This document shows, piece by piece, positions 44,627 to 55,118 of a stretch of DNA of 64,000 nt. Location: NCBI GenBank assembly GCA_019925105.1, contig JAHGAU010000001.1, positions 558,001 to 622,000 of the forward strand. The letters are read 5' to 3'. How positions within the stretch are numbered: position 1 is the stretch's first letter; each line of letters begins with the position of its first letter. The position numbers and the translations under genes were made by a program. This DNA is from Niebla homalea (lineage: Eukaryota > Ascomycota > Lecanoromycetes > Lecanorales > Ramalinaceae). Below the pieces are notes generated by a model that did no database searches, had not been told where the DNA came from, and was given only the letters and a program-made list of their open reading frames with translations.

Positions 44627-44877
44627 ATGTCGGACCCAGGAAAAGGAGCAGCGAAAAGAAAGGGCAGCAAAGGCAAGGCCTCCTCCACCAACTGTCTGTG
44701 AGATTACCGGCCTAAAATTCTGGAACAAGCAGGAAGGGTAATTACACTGGTGATGATGAAAAGCAAGAGTCTGTCCAAGGTCTAGCCCAGCTAAACACTC
44801 CCGAGGATCCTCTCGTTGATCATGCTAACCTTTGCTGGCAATCACCGACTACAAAAGCTTTCATTCTTGCCTATTAG
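44627..44877 (+). CDS. Possible small Lys-rich protein
   Basis: A 24-codon basic start (MSDPGKGAAKRKGSKGKASS) stops at a TGA inside a GTGAGA donor. If a 35-nt intron ending AAGCAG is removed, the frame continues through GDDEKQESVQGLAQLNTPEDP to a stop at 44877, giving about 71 residues. Thirty-five nucleotides is shorter than the other introns here, so the model is weak. No family is recognised and it has no CxxC module. It is the only plus-strand candidate among the cluster-2 genes. Confidence 0.28.
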
Positions 44878-44977
44878 CCATTTCTGACCAATGTGTATGC
44901 TTTCCCATACCGCTGACACCTTTGAGTAACAAATGTCTCATCTCGACCTCACTCTTCTCATTTTAGTATGCCGGCAT

Positions 44978-45462
44978 TTAGTCGCCATAGTTTTGGTTGT
45001 AGACTTTCCATGCTTGCTTGTGTTCTTTGCATCTCCTCCGAACCGCCTCCTCCAACTCGTTCGTCAATGTTGTGAGTTCTGCCACCTTCTGTTTTCGATG
45101 GTCTTGATATTGTTGAAGATTCCCTCATAGTTCCCTTGAGATGCTATCAGCGATGTTCATTGGGGGAGAAGCGGATGGATTTACTCGCCTTTTGCTGCCT
45201 TTGGCACGCTCGCCAGCCACCATAAAGTACCTTCTACTTCTCGAATCTTAGCCTGAGTCTGTGCACACGAGGCTTCGAACTGCTTGTCCACTTCTTCCAC
45301 ATCCTTCATGGTCTTCTTGATGCAGCAATCTTCGCATTCATATACATGCTTGATGTGCTTGCCATGGTCACACCGATACAGACCTTCGCGTGCGTAGTGA
45401 CCAGGGCCATGTTGATAAGATTCTGCGTTATAACCGGGACCATGGAGATAAAGACTAGGCAT
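44978..45462 (-). pseudogene. CxH-CxxC coiled-coil gene with premature stop (member 9)
   Basis: Exon 1 is 45185-45462. A 50-nt intron (GTAAAT...CTGAT...CTCAAG) joins it to a second exon starting at 45134. The module is C31-x-H33 with C43-x2-C46-C47-x-K-K. In exon 2 the frame meets TGA at 45125-45127 after three codons. Beyond it the same frame is open for another 48 codons of coiled coil ending AWKVYNQNYGD at 44978, matching the C-termini of the 40197 and 41264 proteins. A CGA-to-TGA change would explain this. The gene now encodes about 95 residues with the module intact, so it may be a truncated working form or a recent pseudogene. Confidence 0.6.
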
Positions 45463-47805
45463 TGTAAGGGTGTGAGTGAAAAGTAGATCTAGATAGTGAG
45501 GTCAAACAGTTGCTTCATAGATTGCCAGAGTGATATTGAAGGAGGATGAAAGAAGCAAAGCAGGGTAAAGAGAAGCCAGGTCCTAAATAGCCACATCTTG
45601 TGATTCTCGAGCGCTGAATGTCAGGATAGTGGGGAGGTTGGCCATGCGGTCTAGACGATCATGACTTGTGCAACACCGTTCTAGGGCGTATAGCCACACG
45701 ATATTTGCAGTCCATTGAAATCTCTCCTTTGGAACCCAGAACGAAAAATGATTGGCCATACGCACATCGTTCACGCTCAACCGTGAAACAAATCGGGAGT
45801 GTAATGTGTCTCATAGTATGTGGCCTCCTGGTCACAAGTCGCAATGTTTCCACCCGATTTGGGCGTGCCAGTCCGAATTTTGTGCGTAAGTCGTACAAGG
45901 GCCAAAGCGATGACCTCAATCGAGTCCGACAAGCAAGTAAAACGAACAAGAATGGACGGCCAGATTTTACGCGCGTGCATCGAGTCTTTCCAAGCAATCT
46001 TTCCGTCTCCCTTGGAACGCTTCCTCAGGGAAACATAACTTTACCAGAGTCCCAGACCTCTCGGCCGCAGTATTCTCTAGTTAAAGTCGTGAATAGGCAA
46101 TGCAAAGTCAGCATTGCTCTGCTGGGGTTATTTTGGGGCTTCCAGAATGTCACTCCAAGCGCTTTGAACCATAAACCAGTGGTTCCCAGACTCCTAAACG
46201 TTTGAGGACAGGGGGTTGATTGGCCTGCTCTGAAGGTAAGTACCTCTTGGTAGTTGACACCGCCACCACTGCCTCTCACACAACATCCATTCGCATCTTC
46301 CGCGGATCCACCAAGTCCCCTAATTCCCTCATCTACTTCTCCTGCCGCATCTTGAGGACTGTGGATGTCAGCCCACGTTCATCCCCAGTATTCTTCTTCA
46401 TTCAATACATCTTCACCATCGTCTTTGCAACACTCCTTCACGAGGAATGAAAACCCATCACTCACATACATTCTCCTCATTCCTCTGAAAACCCCCCGTG
46501 GATCCAATCCCAGATCGTCGATCTTCCGATCGAAAATCGCTTTCACAAGCTTTGTCTCACTGGATCGCCAGCCTGTACCAGCACAAGCCACAGTCGTGGG
46601 TATAGACGCAACGATGGCCGTGGCGGCATATCCAGCTGCCCCTTTTCCAGACTTGGGTCGTTAGTCCCTTCCTGCTTCGATCCGTCGTGGTGCAGATCGT
46701 TATAATCGTGAGGACACTCCGTCCTGCTGAAATGAGTTAGGAGGGGGAAAGGGTTTGCTCGGGGCCGAGGGCCTTTGCAGATGAAGAAAGAAATCTGGAA
46801 GAGGAAAAATGGCCAGAGGGGCAAGGACCAAGGAAAAAGGATCGGGGGAACTCTATATCTCTGTTCCTTGTAATGCTGGAAAAGCAGAAACAGCAATCAA
46901 GAAAAGGGTGGCGCGGAGGGAGAAATCCGGCTGGCCATTGCTACCATCCTGCCCTTTACGACAGCGTAGATGGCAAGCCAAACTTATCTGAGCCTATAGG
47001 ATGCCCCCGGGGAATTGAGTAGTTTCCCCAACAGAATGCTCCGTGTATGAAAGTACATGATAGCGTCGATTGAATGATCAATTGGGCCTTTTTGTGCGAG
47101 CATCATTGGGAGCCTTTGCGGTGCTTTCCCTCTGTAAATGGCTTAGCGTCATTTCCATTGTGCTTTTCAATCGTCCCTTGCATTTGAATCTTCGTTAGCG
47201 TAGCATTCTCTCCTCAGCCTTTTTCTCTTTTTACTCCTTTCAATTCATTGTGAGGTTCTCTCCCTCGCTGGGTTTGCCTCTTTCTTGGTGTCTCTATTTT
47301 GCATGGCTTAGCAGGTTTTCGTCAGCCCCCGCTGAGGTGGCGCCAGGCTGTAGCACATCCCATTCTCGGCCTTCTCGAGGACAACAAAAGGATGGAGATC
47401 AGATTTGTCCCGATTCAATCGGATGGCAAGACGTTAGAATCAGAAATGGCAGGCAAGCAGAGCCCAGCTATGCATACTGGGTTGACTCACCTGCATACCC
47501 CTTGACTTCCCCCTCTTTCCCCCCCCCCGCCCCTCCGGCCCCGCCCAGCGAGTTTTGTAGAGAATGACATCGAGGTCGTGTAATGCGATTCATTCATTGC
47601 TCTTATATACGAAACAGCAGAGGATATCTCGAAGCACAACGGACGCTCGCTCAACAGGACGCCTACCTGACTTACGCTTTTCACTTTCCTCCCTAGTCCC
47701 GCCTCTCAATATTTCATATCAAATGACACATACCATTGTACAAGCCTGATGCTTGGCCATTTATTCCATCAACTGTGCATTCGCCGTTTGAAATTCTCGC
47801 TCTTG
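45463..47805. other. 2.3-kb intergenic region, nothing recognised
   Basis: Holds the third promoter element near 45,600. The remaining short frames on both strands show no family similarity. It ends at the 3' end of the BCK1-type gene. Confidence 0.4.
45599..45618 (-). promoter_or_regulatory. Shared cluster-2 promoter element, copy 3
   Basis: TGTGATTCTCGAGCGCTGAA on the plus strand, 137 bp upstream of the start codon at 45462. A TATA-like CTATTTAGG (minus strand) follows about 20 bp closer to the gene. It differs from copy 1 at two positions. Confidence 0.55.
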
Positions 47806-50800
47806 CTATCTCACACCTCCTTCCCTAATTTTCTGACTCAACGCCGTCGTCGAGAAATCATACTCCTCGTTGACCTGGCAGAATGGATGCAGCTTCAGCA
47901 GTGTTGCCGCAGTCGGTCGATCACTGGGATCGATTGTGAAACAATCCGCCATGAACGCCACGGCCGTGGCGCCCAGATCCTCCGGGATCGGCGGCGCCTG
48001 GTTGAGACTGCCCAACTTATAAATCGCGCCAATGGCTTCCTCTTTGGCCCATGGTCTGCGGCCCGCGAACATTTCCAGCACCACGCAGCCCAGTGACCAG
48101 ATATCAACCTTGGCCGAATAGCCCTGGCCCTGGGAACGGACCACCTCGGGAGCCATCCAGAAGACGGAGCCTTGCATATTATTGGTGGCATCGTTGCCGT
48201 AGATGTTGTCCGTCTTCTTGGAGATGCCGAAGTCGGAGATCTTGCACGTGCCGTCGACGTCGAGAAGGATGTTGTCGGCTTTGAGATCGCGGTGGAGGAC
48301 ACCTTCTTGGTGGAGGTAGGATAAGCCTGCGAGGGTCTGGCGGGTGAGGGAGGAGACAAGGCCTTCGTCGAATTTGCCGTGTTTGCGCAGGCAGGAGCCG
48401 ACGCTGCCGCCGGATATGTACTCGAGGAAGATGGAGATGGAAAAGTCTTTGCGTTCGCAACCGAGGTATTGGACTATGTTGGAATGCTCGAGATGCTGCA
48501 TGGTGTCGATCTCTTGATCCAGGGCTGAGACCATTTCTTTCATCTTGTCCTTGTCGGAGCCGGCAGCCTTCTGGTTGACTTCGACTTGCTTAACAGCCAA
48601 GAAGTCGCCCGTCGTGAGGTTGATGCCTAGGTAGACTTTGCCGTAGCTGCCCTTGCCAATCATCTGACCGCGAGCAATCTGAAAGGAGTTTGCATTCGGG
48701 GTAGGCACATCTTTTGGAACGGCTTCAATGAGGCTGACTCGGCTACCCCGACCAGGTTTGACCTGGACAATGTTGGCGCCAAACATTTTGGTACTCTTGC
48801 GACGTACAATGTCACTGGCCCTCGTCGGTACATCTGGTATCTCGGGCACACCAGGCATAGAAATCCTAGTATTGCGCTTTGATGAGCCCTCGTATGCACC
48901 GCGGGCAACGTCACGGATTGACTTCATGCGACCAAGGCCGCCAGACTTGCGCACACTCCTGGAGGCGACTTCTGAATTGAGCGGAGCTCTACTGCGCAGT
49001 GTGGACTCTTCGGAGCCGAGAGTAGACTCAGGTTCCTCAGCGATGGAATCCGGACGATTGAGCACCCGATCGTAAAGTGAAGATCTGATCACTCTCTTTC
49101 CCGGTCCTTGTGACAGATCTGAAACAGTGCCATCCGTTGCATTATTCTCTGCCCCTGCCTGAGGTGAAGCTGGCGGTGAATTCACCAAGTCCTCCACAAC
49201 AGGCTGGTCCAGGTCAAGATTGGGAAAGAAAGCGTCCAAATTATTGAGCAGGTCCTCGGCAACAGGACGGTTTGCCCAAACATCATCTCGCATGAATGAC
49301 TGGCGACGAGCGAGCTTCGTCATATCTGGTGACTCGGCAGAGCGTGAAGTAAGGTCTTCCGAGTCTGAGGCGGTGCGACGGTCACTGTTCCGTGTGACAA
49401 GAGGATGAACTTGGTCATCAAGCTCGGGGGTTTCACCAGAGGGAATTGCAGACGCCATATCAGGGGGCGCAGGTGATTTGAAGCTGACCGAGAGACCTTT
49501 TGATTTCCTATTACTTTGATCCGTATTCACCGTCAAAGTCGGCCTTCGTTGAGCGTTGTCGTCCTCGTCGCTCTTTTTGGACTTCTTCGACTTCACGCTC
49601 GCATTTTTAGCAAGGGGTCTAGCAAACAAGCCGTCATCGGAATCATCATCAGAAGACTGCTCAGGTACTGGAGGCGGCTGACTGAATGAAACCTCATTTT
49701 CGCGAAATGCAAAATTGGGACCATAAGATCTCGGACGCGATGCCGAAGAACTCTTGCGCGACAGGGAACCCTGCGAATCCCAATTGAGAGCGGGCGATGG
49801 CCCACGTTCTTCTCTGTCCGGCAGAGGAGGCTTGCCCATCTGCGTTTGCAATGCCAGGTTCGGTCTCTGAGGAGCTGGATCATAGTTAGAAAGGTCCGCC
49901 TGAGTGCTTTTCGTCTGGCCACTGAGCTTAAGGAAGGGAGACTCACCAAAGACTAGAGCTGTCCTGTCAGTCTGAGCTTGAACCTGGTTATTGAGATTCG
50001 GCATATGTCTCCTTGACCCAACTAGCTTGCCAACGTAGCTACCTACATCTCCAGCGCCAACTAGAGCAGCGCCAATCCCTCCTTCAGCGGGTGGTGCCCC
50101 TGGTATGCTTCTCTTCCGCGTTCGTTCTGGAGCTTCTTCTGGTGCAACATCCATTCCTGACCTACGCTTGAGGAGATCTGATTGGCTTGAAATGGATGAT
50201 CTAAGTGAGTCGCCACCTCTCCTTGTGAGGGAGTTTGCTTTATCAAGCATTTGAGAAGCAGGTGGCGGGGCTGGCGGCTTTCTCAATGGCATCAGCGGAT
50301 CCGCCTTCTTATCCATCTCATAGGGTGATCTGCGGGGTGTGTCAAAATTGACAAGTCTGTCGCTCTTGATGCTTGCTGCATGAATATCTATCGGAGCAGG
50401 TCCGCTCCTCCTGCCCGGCTTAAGGCCTTCCGGCGCATCATCTCTCCTTTGCACTACCTCCTGACGATGTTCAGCCATCGCAGCCTCAAGCCATGCACCC
50501 CATTCGGCGTCAGAAACTGTGCCGCTCTCTCTAGCAGTCCTCATGCTCTTCCAGCTTGCTCTAGCACTTGCTTTTTGTGGCTCTGGCGACTCGGTCCTAT
50601 GGGCAGTATCGCCATTCATAAACGAGGGAGAGGGCGCAGAGGGCGCAGAGGACTCCTTTGCTGAGCGGTCGGTTGCTTTCAAAGTCGCCTGCCGAGAAGT
50701 CAAGGGTGGTGACTTGGATCTCAATCTACCGTTTGCCCTGATTCGATTATACCCATCCTCATCCACAGCTTTGCGCGGGAAAATATTGCCCGCAGGGGGT

Positions 50801-53412
50801 GATACCTTCGGCGACAGGCCAATACCTAGACCAGCAGAGAGTGGGGGCATGAGAGACGCTGACATGGGTCCACGCCTTACATAGATCTTCATCGTACCAG
50901 TGGAGTCTGCTTTCGTGTGCTTAGACAGCAGAAGTATTGCGTCGGACAGAGGTTCATCATGATCAACTTGCCCGGGCTCCGTCATATACAGTTGGACCAT
51001 ATCAATGTCATGCTCCGTGTAATTGAGGCTTTTGCAGATTGACTCACGGATGGCCCCTGCGCTTTCTGCTTCGGTAATATCGACAAGCCGGTAATTCCAT
51101 TGATCAGGAGTGACAAAAACAAACTTCCTGCCGCTCCTATCTCGGGCAAAGGTTCGTTCACGCAACATCCTGTCATGCTCCGACATCTGAGTGGAAGCTG
51201 AAGACGGCCTTTCAAGCGACGTGTTACTGTTATTCCTGCCAGCTTTTGCGAATGGTAAAGTGGGTGGTGCTTGACGAGAGTTCAACGGACTTGTCGGAGA
51301 CTCAAGCGCATGGTCCTCGGGGGATGGATGAGAAGAGTCGTGATCCTTTCTCCTTTTTCTGAATCTGTCCAAAAAGCCTTTGCTAAGTTCTTTCGCACTC
51401 GCCGGTGCATCAGTGGTCCCGTGCTTGCCAGTGAAGTCAAGGGCCGGAGGTCTATTGCTATCTTGGCCGTTCCTACGTGAAGCCATCGAGTCAGTACTAC
51501 CGGTCTTGCGATGAGTGTTCCGACCATATGGGGAGGCTGATAAGGGTCCGCCGGCGGCGGGACCGTTTATCGTGGCAAGTTGTGTGGATGGGCTGCCGCT
51601 TTGTGGGCTTGCATCATAAGTGTTCCTGATGGCGTCACCTATGAAGGTTGATTTTGTGCCTGTTTCACTCGAGGCTGACGGGCTATGATGGCGCACGAAA
51701 GCAGAGTCATTGATGTTGCTAAGAACACCTCTCGAGGTACCTGAGCGATTCGAATCAGCTAAAACAGTCTCACTCGCAGCAGCGGATCCATGATTATAGA
51801 TGGCCATGGGCGCAGTACTGCTTCGAGTCTTTGACGCCATTCGAGGGTTCATGCCAGGCATCGGCAATCTTATCTGTCCGCGTGGGCTTTCGTCTCCAGC
51901 ACCTGCTGTACTGGGTGTCTGGCTGAAACCGTCCTGAGTGCTGAGGTTTGGAGAATTCTCCACGCCTCCGTCTGTAGATGCACTAGGAATGACACCCCCT
52001 GATTCACGACGTGTGTGGCCTCTTGGAGCATCTGCATTCTCTGCGAGCTTACGTACAAGCCGTCTCATGCGTTTGCCCTCACTTCTTTCGCGCTCCTGCG
52101 CCCATCCCGATCCATTCGCACCACATATCCTCGCCAACCTCGGATAGACGTGCTGATGCATCATTCCAAAATTGCCTCTCCCATTGTTCGCCCTTCCAAG
52201 ATCCAGAAAGTCCACACCATGAATATTCAGACTCCGAAATGTTTCCTGCCACTCTTTGGAAAAGCCGTTGACGTCAAGCCATTTGAGTACAGTAGTCAAG
52301 GGCCAATTATGTGCCGGATCGTTCGGTGAGAGAAGTCCTGAGCTGTTACTACGTCCATGTGCTGCTCCCGTCGTAGCTTCCTGGTTGCCAATCGAGGGTG
52401 GCGGTCCCTCGCGAGGCGCCGCACTCAAAGGAGCTGCAGACACTTCAACGGGCTGCCGGTTGAGAGGTGCTTGTGAGACCGAAGCATGCATATGATCGGA
52501 GAAGGAAGGCAAATCTTTGTTTGGAGAGATGGCGGAAGAGGGACCATTGAAGAATCGCTGATCCGTCAACATCTTCGCGTCTACATTGCTGTAGTTGAAA
52601 CTATCATCTCGCGCAAGTGATGGCTCCTGCTGCTGTTGTGAATACAGCGGAGGTATGCCAACACCAGGACCAAAAGATTCTCCTCCAGGTATGTACGTAG
52701 CCGAGACAACGGCTTCAGATTGAGGTGGTGGGGGAGGGATGGAAAGCTGTGAGGGTCGTGGATTCTGACACATCTGGTGATTTGCGTATGGATTTTGCAG
52801 ATTGCCCATTTGAGCGGGATTCAGGGGTGGTGGGGGTGGTAAGTAGCTTTGTTGTCTGGCCCACCCCTGTTGTTGCCATTGAGCGGAGAGGTTTGTAGCT
52901 GAAGGAGGCGGACCGGGCGGGGGTGGCAGTACCATGCCATGCTGATTGCTCGTGGGTGGTGCGCGTGGCGGAGGCGGAGGGAGGTTCATGACAGGATTAG
53001 GCTGTTGAGGAGGTGGAGGAGGCGGGATGTATTGCGGCCTTGAATCCATCATAGGGGGGTGGGATGGATAACGTTGCCCTTGCTGAAATTCTAGAGGTAT
53101 CTGGTTGCGCGGTAGTGGACGGTTCGGGAGCTTTGGAAGACGACCACCAATAAGGTCTGCAGTGCTCGCTCGCGGCCTTGACGGTGAAAGAGGCGCGGCG
53201 GCAATTGAAGGATAAGGAGAGCCGGTACCTTGAGACGGTATGGCTAGTGACGCTCCTCCAGTGCTGGTATTATACGTGGGGACATCTTCGAGTACAAGGT
53301 CACCGGGGCGACGTGATGATTGCTGGTCTCGGAGATGGGAGGGCGACGGCGTGCGTGCATTTAGTTCTGAATGATTTGACAGAGCCGATGAAGAGCGCTG
53401 CCGCGAGCTCAT
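47806..53412 (-). CDS. bck1: BCK1-type MAP kinase kinase kinase (cell-wall integrity)
   Basis: Bck1 acts below Pkc1 and phosphorylates the MAPKK Mkk1/2 in the cell-wall-integrity cascade; mik-1 and MCK1 are the counterparts in other moulds. The gene is one exon of 1868 residues. Order: poly-Pro-rich N-terminus (about 100-260), a SAM-like helical segment around WPLTTVLKWLDVNGF, Ser-rich linkers, a RA/ubiquitin-like segment around FVFVTPDQWNYRLVDI, a long disordered region, and the kinase domain (about 1575-1845). Kinase motifs are GKGSYG, AVKQ, HRDLKADN, DFG, WMAPE and DIWSLG, all intact. Length and order fit filamentous-fungal Bck1, not Ste11 or Ssk2. It lies 720 bp from the APH-like gene on the same strand. 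Confidence 0.93.
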   Translation of the reverse strand: MSSRQRSSSALSNHSELNARTPSPSHLRDQQSSRRPGDLVLEDVPTYNTSTGGASLAIPSQGTGSPYPSIAAAPLSPSRPRASTADLIGGRLPKLPNRPLPRNQIPLEFQQGQRYPSHPPMMDSRPQYIPPPPPPQQPNPVMNLPPPPPRAPPTSNQHGMVLPPPPGPPPSATNLSAQWQQQGWARQQSYLPPPPPLNPAQMGNLQNPYANHQMCQNPRPSQLSIPPPPPQSEAVVSATYIPGGESFGPGVGIPPLYSQQQQEPSLARDDSFNYSNVDAKMLTDQRFFNGPSSAISPNKDLPSFSDHMHASVSQAPLNRQPVEVSAAPLSAAPREGPPPSIGNQEATTGAAHGRSNSSGLLSPNDPAHNWPLTTVLKWLDVNGFSKEWQETFRSLNIHGVDFLDLGRANNGRGNFGMMHQHVYPRLARICGANGSGWAQERERSEGKRMRRLVRKLAENADAPRGHTRRESGGVIPSASTDGGVENSPNLSTQDGFSQTPSTAGAGDESPRGQIRLPMPGMNPRMASKTRSSTAPMAIYNHGSAAASETVLADSNRSGTSRGVLSNINDSAFVRHHSPSASSETGTKSTFIGDAIRNTYDASPQSGSPSTQLATINGPAAGGPLSASPYGRNTHRKTGSTDSMASRRNGQDSNRPPALDFTGKHGTTDAPASAKELSKGFLDRFRKRRKDHDSSHPSPEDHALESPTSPLNSRQAPPTLPFAKAGRNNSNTSLERPSSASTQMSEHDRMLRERTFARDRSGRKFVFVTPDQWNYRLVDITEAESAGAIRESICKSLNYTEHDIDMVQLYMTEPGQVDHDEPLSDAILLLSKHTKADSTGTMKIYVRRGPMSASLMPPLSAGLGIGLSPKVSPPAGNIFPRKAVDEDGYNRIRANGRLRSKSPPLTSRQATLKATDRSAKESSAPSAPSPSFMNGDTAHRTESPEPQKASARASWKSMRTARESGTVSDAEWGAWLEAAMAEHRQEVVQRRDDAPEGLKPGRRSGPAPIDIHAASIKSDRLVNFDTPRRSPYEMDKKADPLMPLRKPPAPPPASQMLDKANSLTRRGGDSLRSSISSQSDLLKRRSGMDVAPEEAPERTRKRSIPGAPPAEGGIGAALVGAGDVGSYVGKLVGSRRHMPNLNNQVQAQTDRTALVFGESPFLKLSGQTKSTQADLSNYDPAPQRPNLALQTQMGKPPLPDREERGPSPALNWDSQGSLSRKSSSASRPRSYGPNFAFRENEVSFSQPPPVPEQSSDDDSDDGLFARPLAKNASVKSKKSKKSDEDDNAQRRPTLTVNTDQSNRKSKGLSVSFKSPAPPDMASAIPSGETPELDDQVHPLVTRNSDRRTASDSEDLTSRSAESPDMTKLARRQSFMRDDVWANRPVAEDLLNNLDAFFPNLDLDQPVVEDLVNSPPASPQAGAENNATDGTVSDLSQGPGKRVIRSSLYDRVLNRPDSIAEEPESTLGSEESTLRSRAPLNSEVASRSVRKSGGLGRMKSIRDVARGAYEGSSKRNTRISMPGVPEIPDVPTRASDIVRRKSTKMFGANIVQVKPGRGSRVSLIEAVPKDVPTPNANSFQIARGQMIGKGSYGKVYLGINLTTGDFLAVKQVEVNQKAAGSDKDKMKEMVSALDQEIDTMQHLEHSNIVQYLGCERKDFSISIFLEYISGGSVGSCLRKHGKFDEGLVSSLTRQTLAGLSYLHQEGVLHRDLKADNILLDVDGTCKISDFGISKKTDNIYGNDATNNMQGSVFWMAPEVVRSQGQGYSAKVDIWSLGCVVLEMFAGRRPWAKEEAIGAIYKLGSLNQAPPIPEDLGATAVAFMADCFTIDPSDRPTAATLLKLHPFCQVNEEYDFSTTALSQKIREGGVR

Positions 53413-54132
53413 CGTACGACGGTGAGCCTTTCGAGTCCGATGACGGCTCGCGGCGTACAGCTACCCTTCATACGCGAGAGCTATGGGTCCAATGCGCCTG
53501 TTATCATTTGTAGGAATTCTGGCGCTAAGCACCTTTTCCAGAATTGTCTGTATCTCCTAGTCCGAAGCACTCAACGCTTCTTGCTTCCCAAGGCAATTTA
53601 TTCTCTATATCGTTCCACACTTGGCGCTTGTATCTGGTAGTTTCCAGTCTTCTTGGGCGACTCAATGATTCTTCTCCAAGTAGGCGGCGCTTGCAGCAAG
53701 GGCGAAATGGAGGGGCAGAGTTAGGAGACAGGCTCAAGATGAGGTAGCAGACTATAAGGATGGAATGGTGGTATCTGAGTATCGCGTTGAGTCAGGAACA
53801 TAGGCTCCTCCCGTCGATCTTGTTCGAGTCAAGCATTGTCTCAGGCGCGCGATTGTCATCTTCGGTCGTTGTTGAATTGATTTCGGATCATCAATGCCAA
53901 GACATGTGCAGCTCATCTCGGTCTAAGCCAAGAACAGTAAAGCTTTTGCAAATGATATCTCAAGCGCCCCTCGGTCCCCTCGGTCAAGCGATATCATTAT
54001 GGGCTCCACTATGCTACATGTAGGAATTTTATCATGGGGAAGATCGGCGGCGGTGTGAAATGCAAGGTAAATACTTTCATTCGTGACTTTGCGATTGTCT
54101 AATGAGTACAATGGAAGTTTGCCTTTGAGATC
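53413..54132. other. BCK1 promoter and leader region
   Basis: 720 bp with no gene visible. Confidence 0.4.
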
Positions 54133-55118
54133 TCAGGATGTCCTTTCAGGAGCCAATCGGCTCAGAACGCTTGTCAATGTCCTCCTGGCATCTAACTCAC
54201 ACTGATCGACTCCGGCTCGGTAGTGATTTCTCACTATGGTCACGACAGATTCGTAACACGTATATCTGGGACATGATATCAGCATGAAGGTAAGGGTTTC
54301 TCATAGGATCCGAGAAGCACCTACAAGAGCCCTTTGATGTCGCCTTCTTCCCTCGGTGCACATACCCCAACATCACCCCAAAACGCCTTTCCAAAGTCGA
54401 GCAACCCAGTAACTTCAGCCGAGCTTTTGTCGATCAGGATATTTTGCTTCTGGCTCAAGTCTGGCACTACCAATCTTGCCTCAGTGACACTTTCAAGAGA
54501 TGATTCCCATCTACTGACAGCCTCTCGTATATCATGGTAGGGTAGGTTGACCATGTTATCTTCGCCGTCCATCATCGCCGATTCAAACATGGCAATGAAT
54601 GCCTCCTTCCATCTTTTGAAGCCCTGGCCGGCCTTGACAAGCCCTGCAGGGCCAAAGTTATGTGACCTGTACTGTCCCAGGATCGAGCGACAGGAATTGA
54701 TTGTCCTTTCGATGTTTTTACGCTGAGCTTTCGTAAGATGTTCTTCCATACCCGAGTAGTAGCTTCCAGGCAAGAAAGTAGTGAGAAGGAACGACGAACC
54801 CAGGGGATGGGCCTTGCATTCGTATCTCACCATCCGTGGAATTGGAAGACTACTTGTTCCCAACAGCTCCAGGACAGAGGCTTCCGTATGAAGATAGGTA
54901 TACTCAGACCGCAAAAGAAGCGACTCTGGAGGAGGATCGTTTTTTAGAATCAGGTGGGAGCCATCGGAGAGTCCGAGAAGGGTGATCTGATGGAGGTGGT
55001 AGGGAAGTTCCTCTGAATGGGTCGTGGCAAGACGAGCACGGGAAAGGGCATGCTGGACGGCTTTGCGAGTGTCTAAGGGACTGAACGAAGGGCACAAAGG
55101 TGGATAGCGGAGGCCCAT
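54133..55118 (-). CDS. APH-like phosphotransferase with degenerate catalytic loop
   Basis: It belongs to the aminoglycoside-phosphotransferase/choline-kinase-like fold common in fungi, where substrates are mostly unknown. Two exons (54325-55118, 54133-54265) joined by a 59-nt intron (GTAGGT...GTCCCAG) give 308 residues. Read unspliced it stops at GLL. The N-lobe contains LLRSEYTYLHTEASVLELL and a PIPRMVRYE hinge. The catalytic loop normally reads H-G-D-x4-N. Here it is V-P-D-L-S-Q-K-Q-N: the His is missing and one residue is inserted between Asp and Asn. The metal-binding LDFGKAFWGD is kept. It may be inactive or altered as a kinase. Confidence 0.75.
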
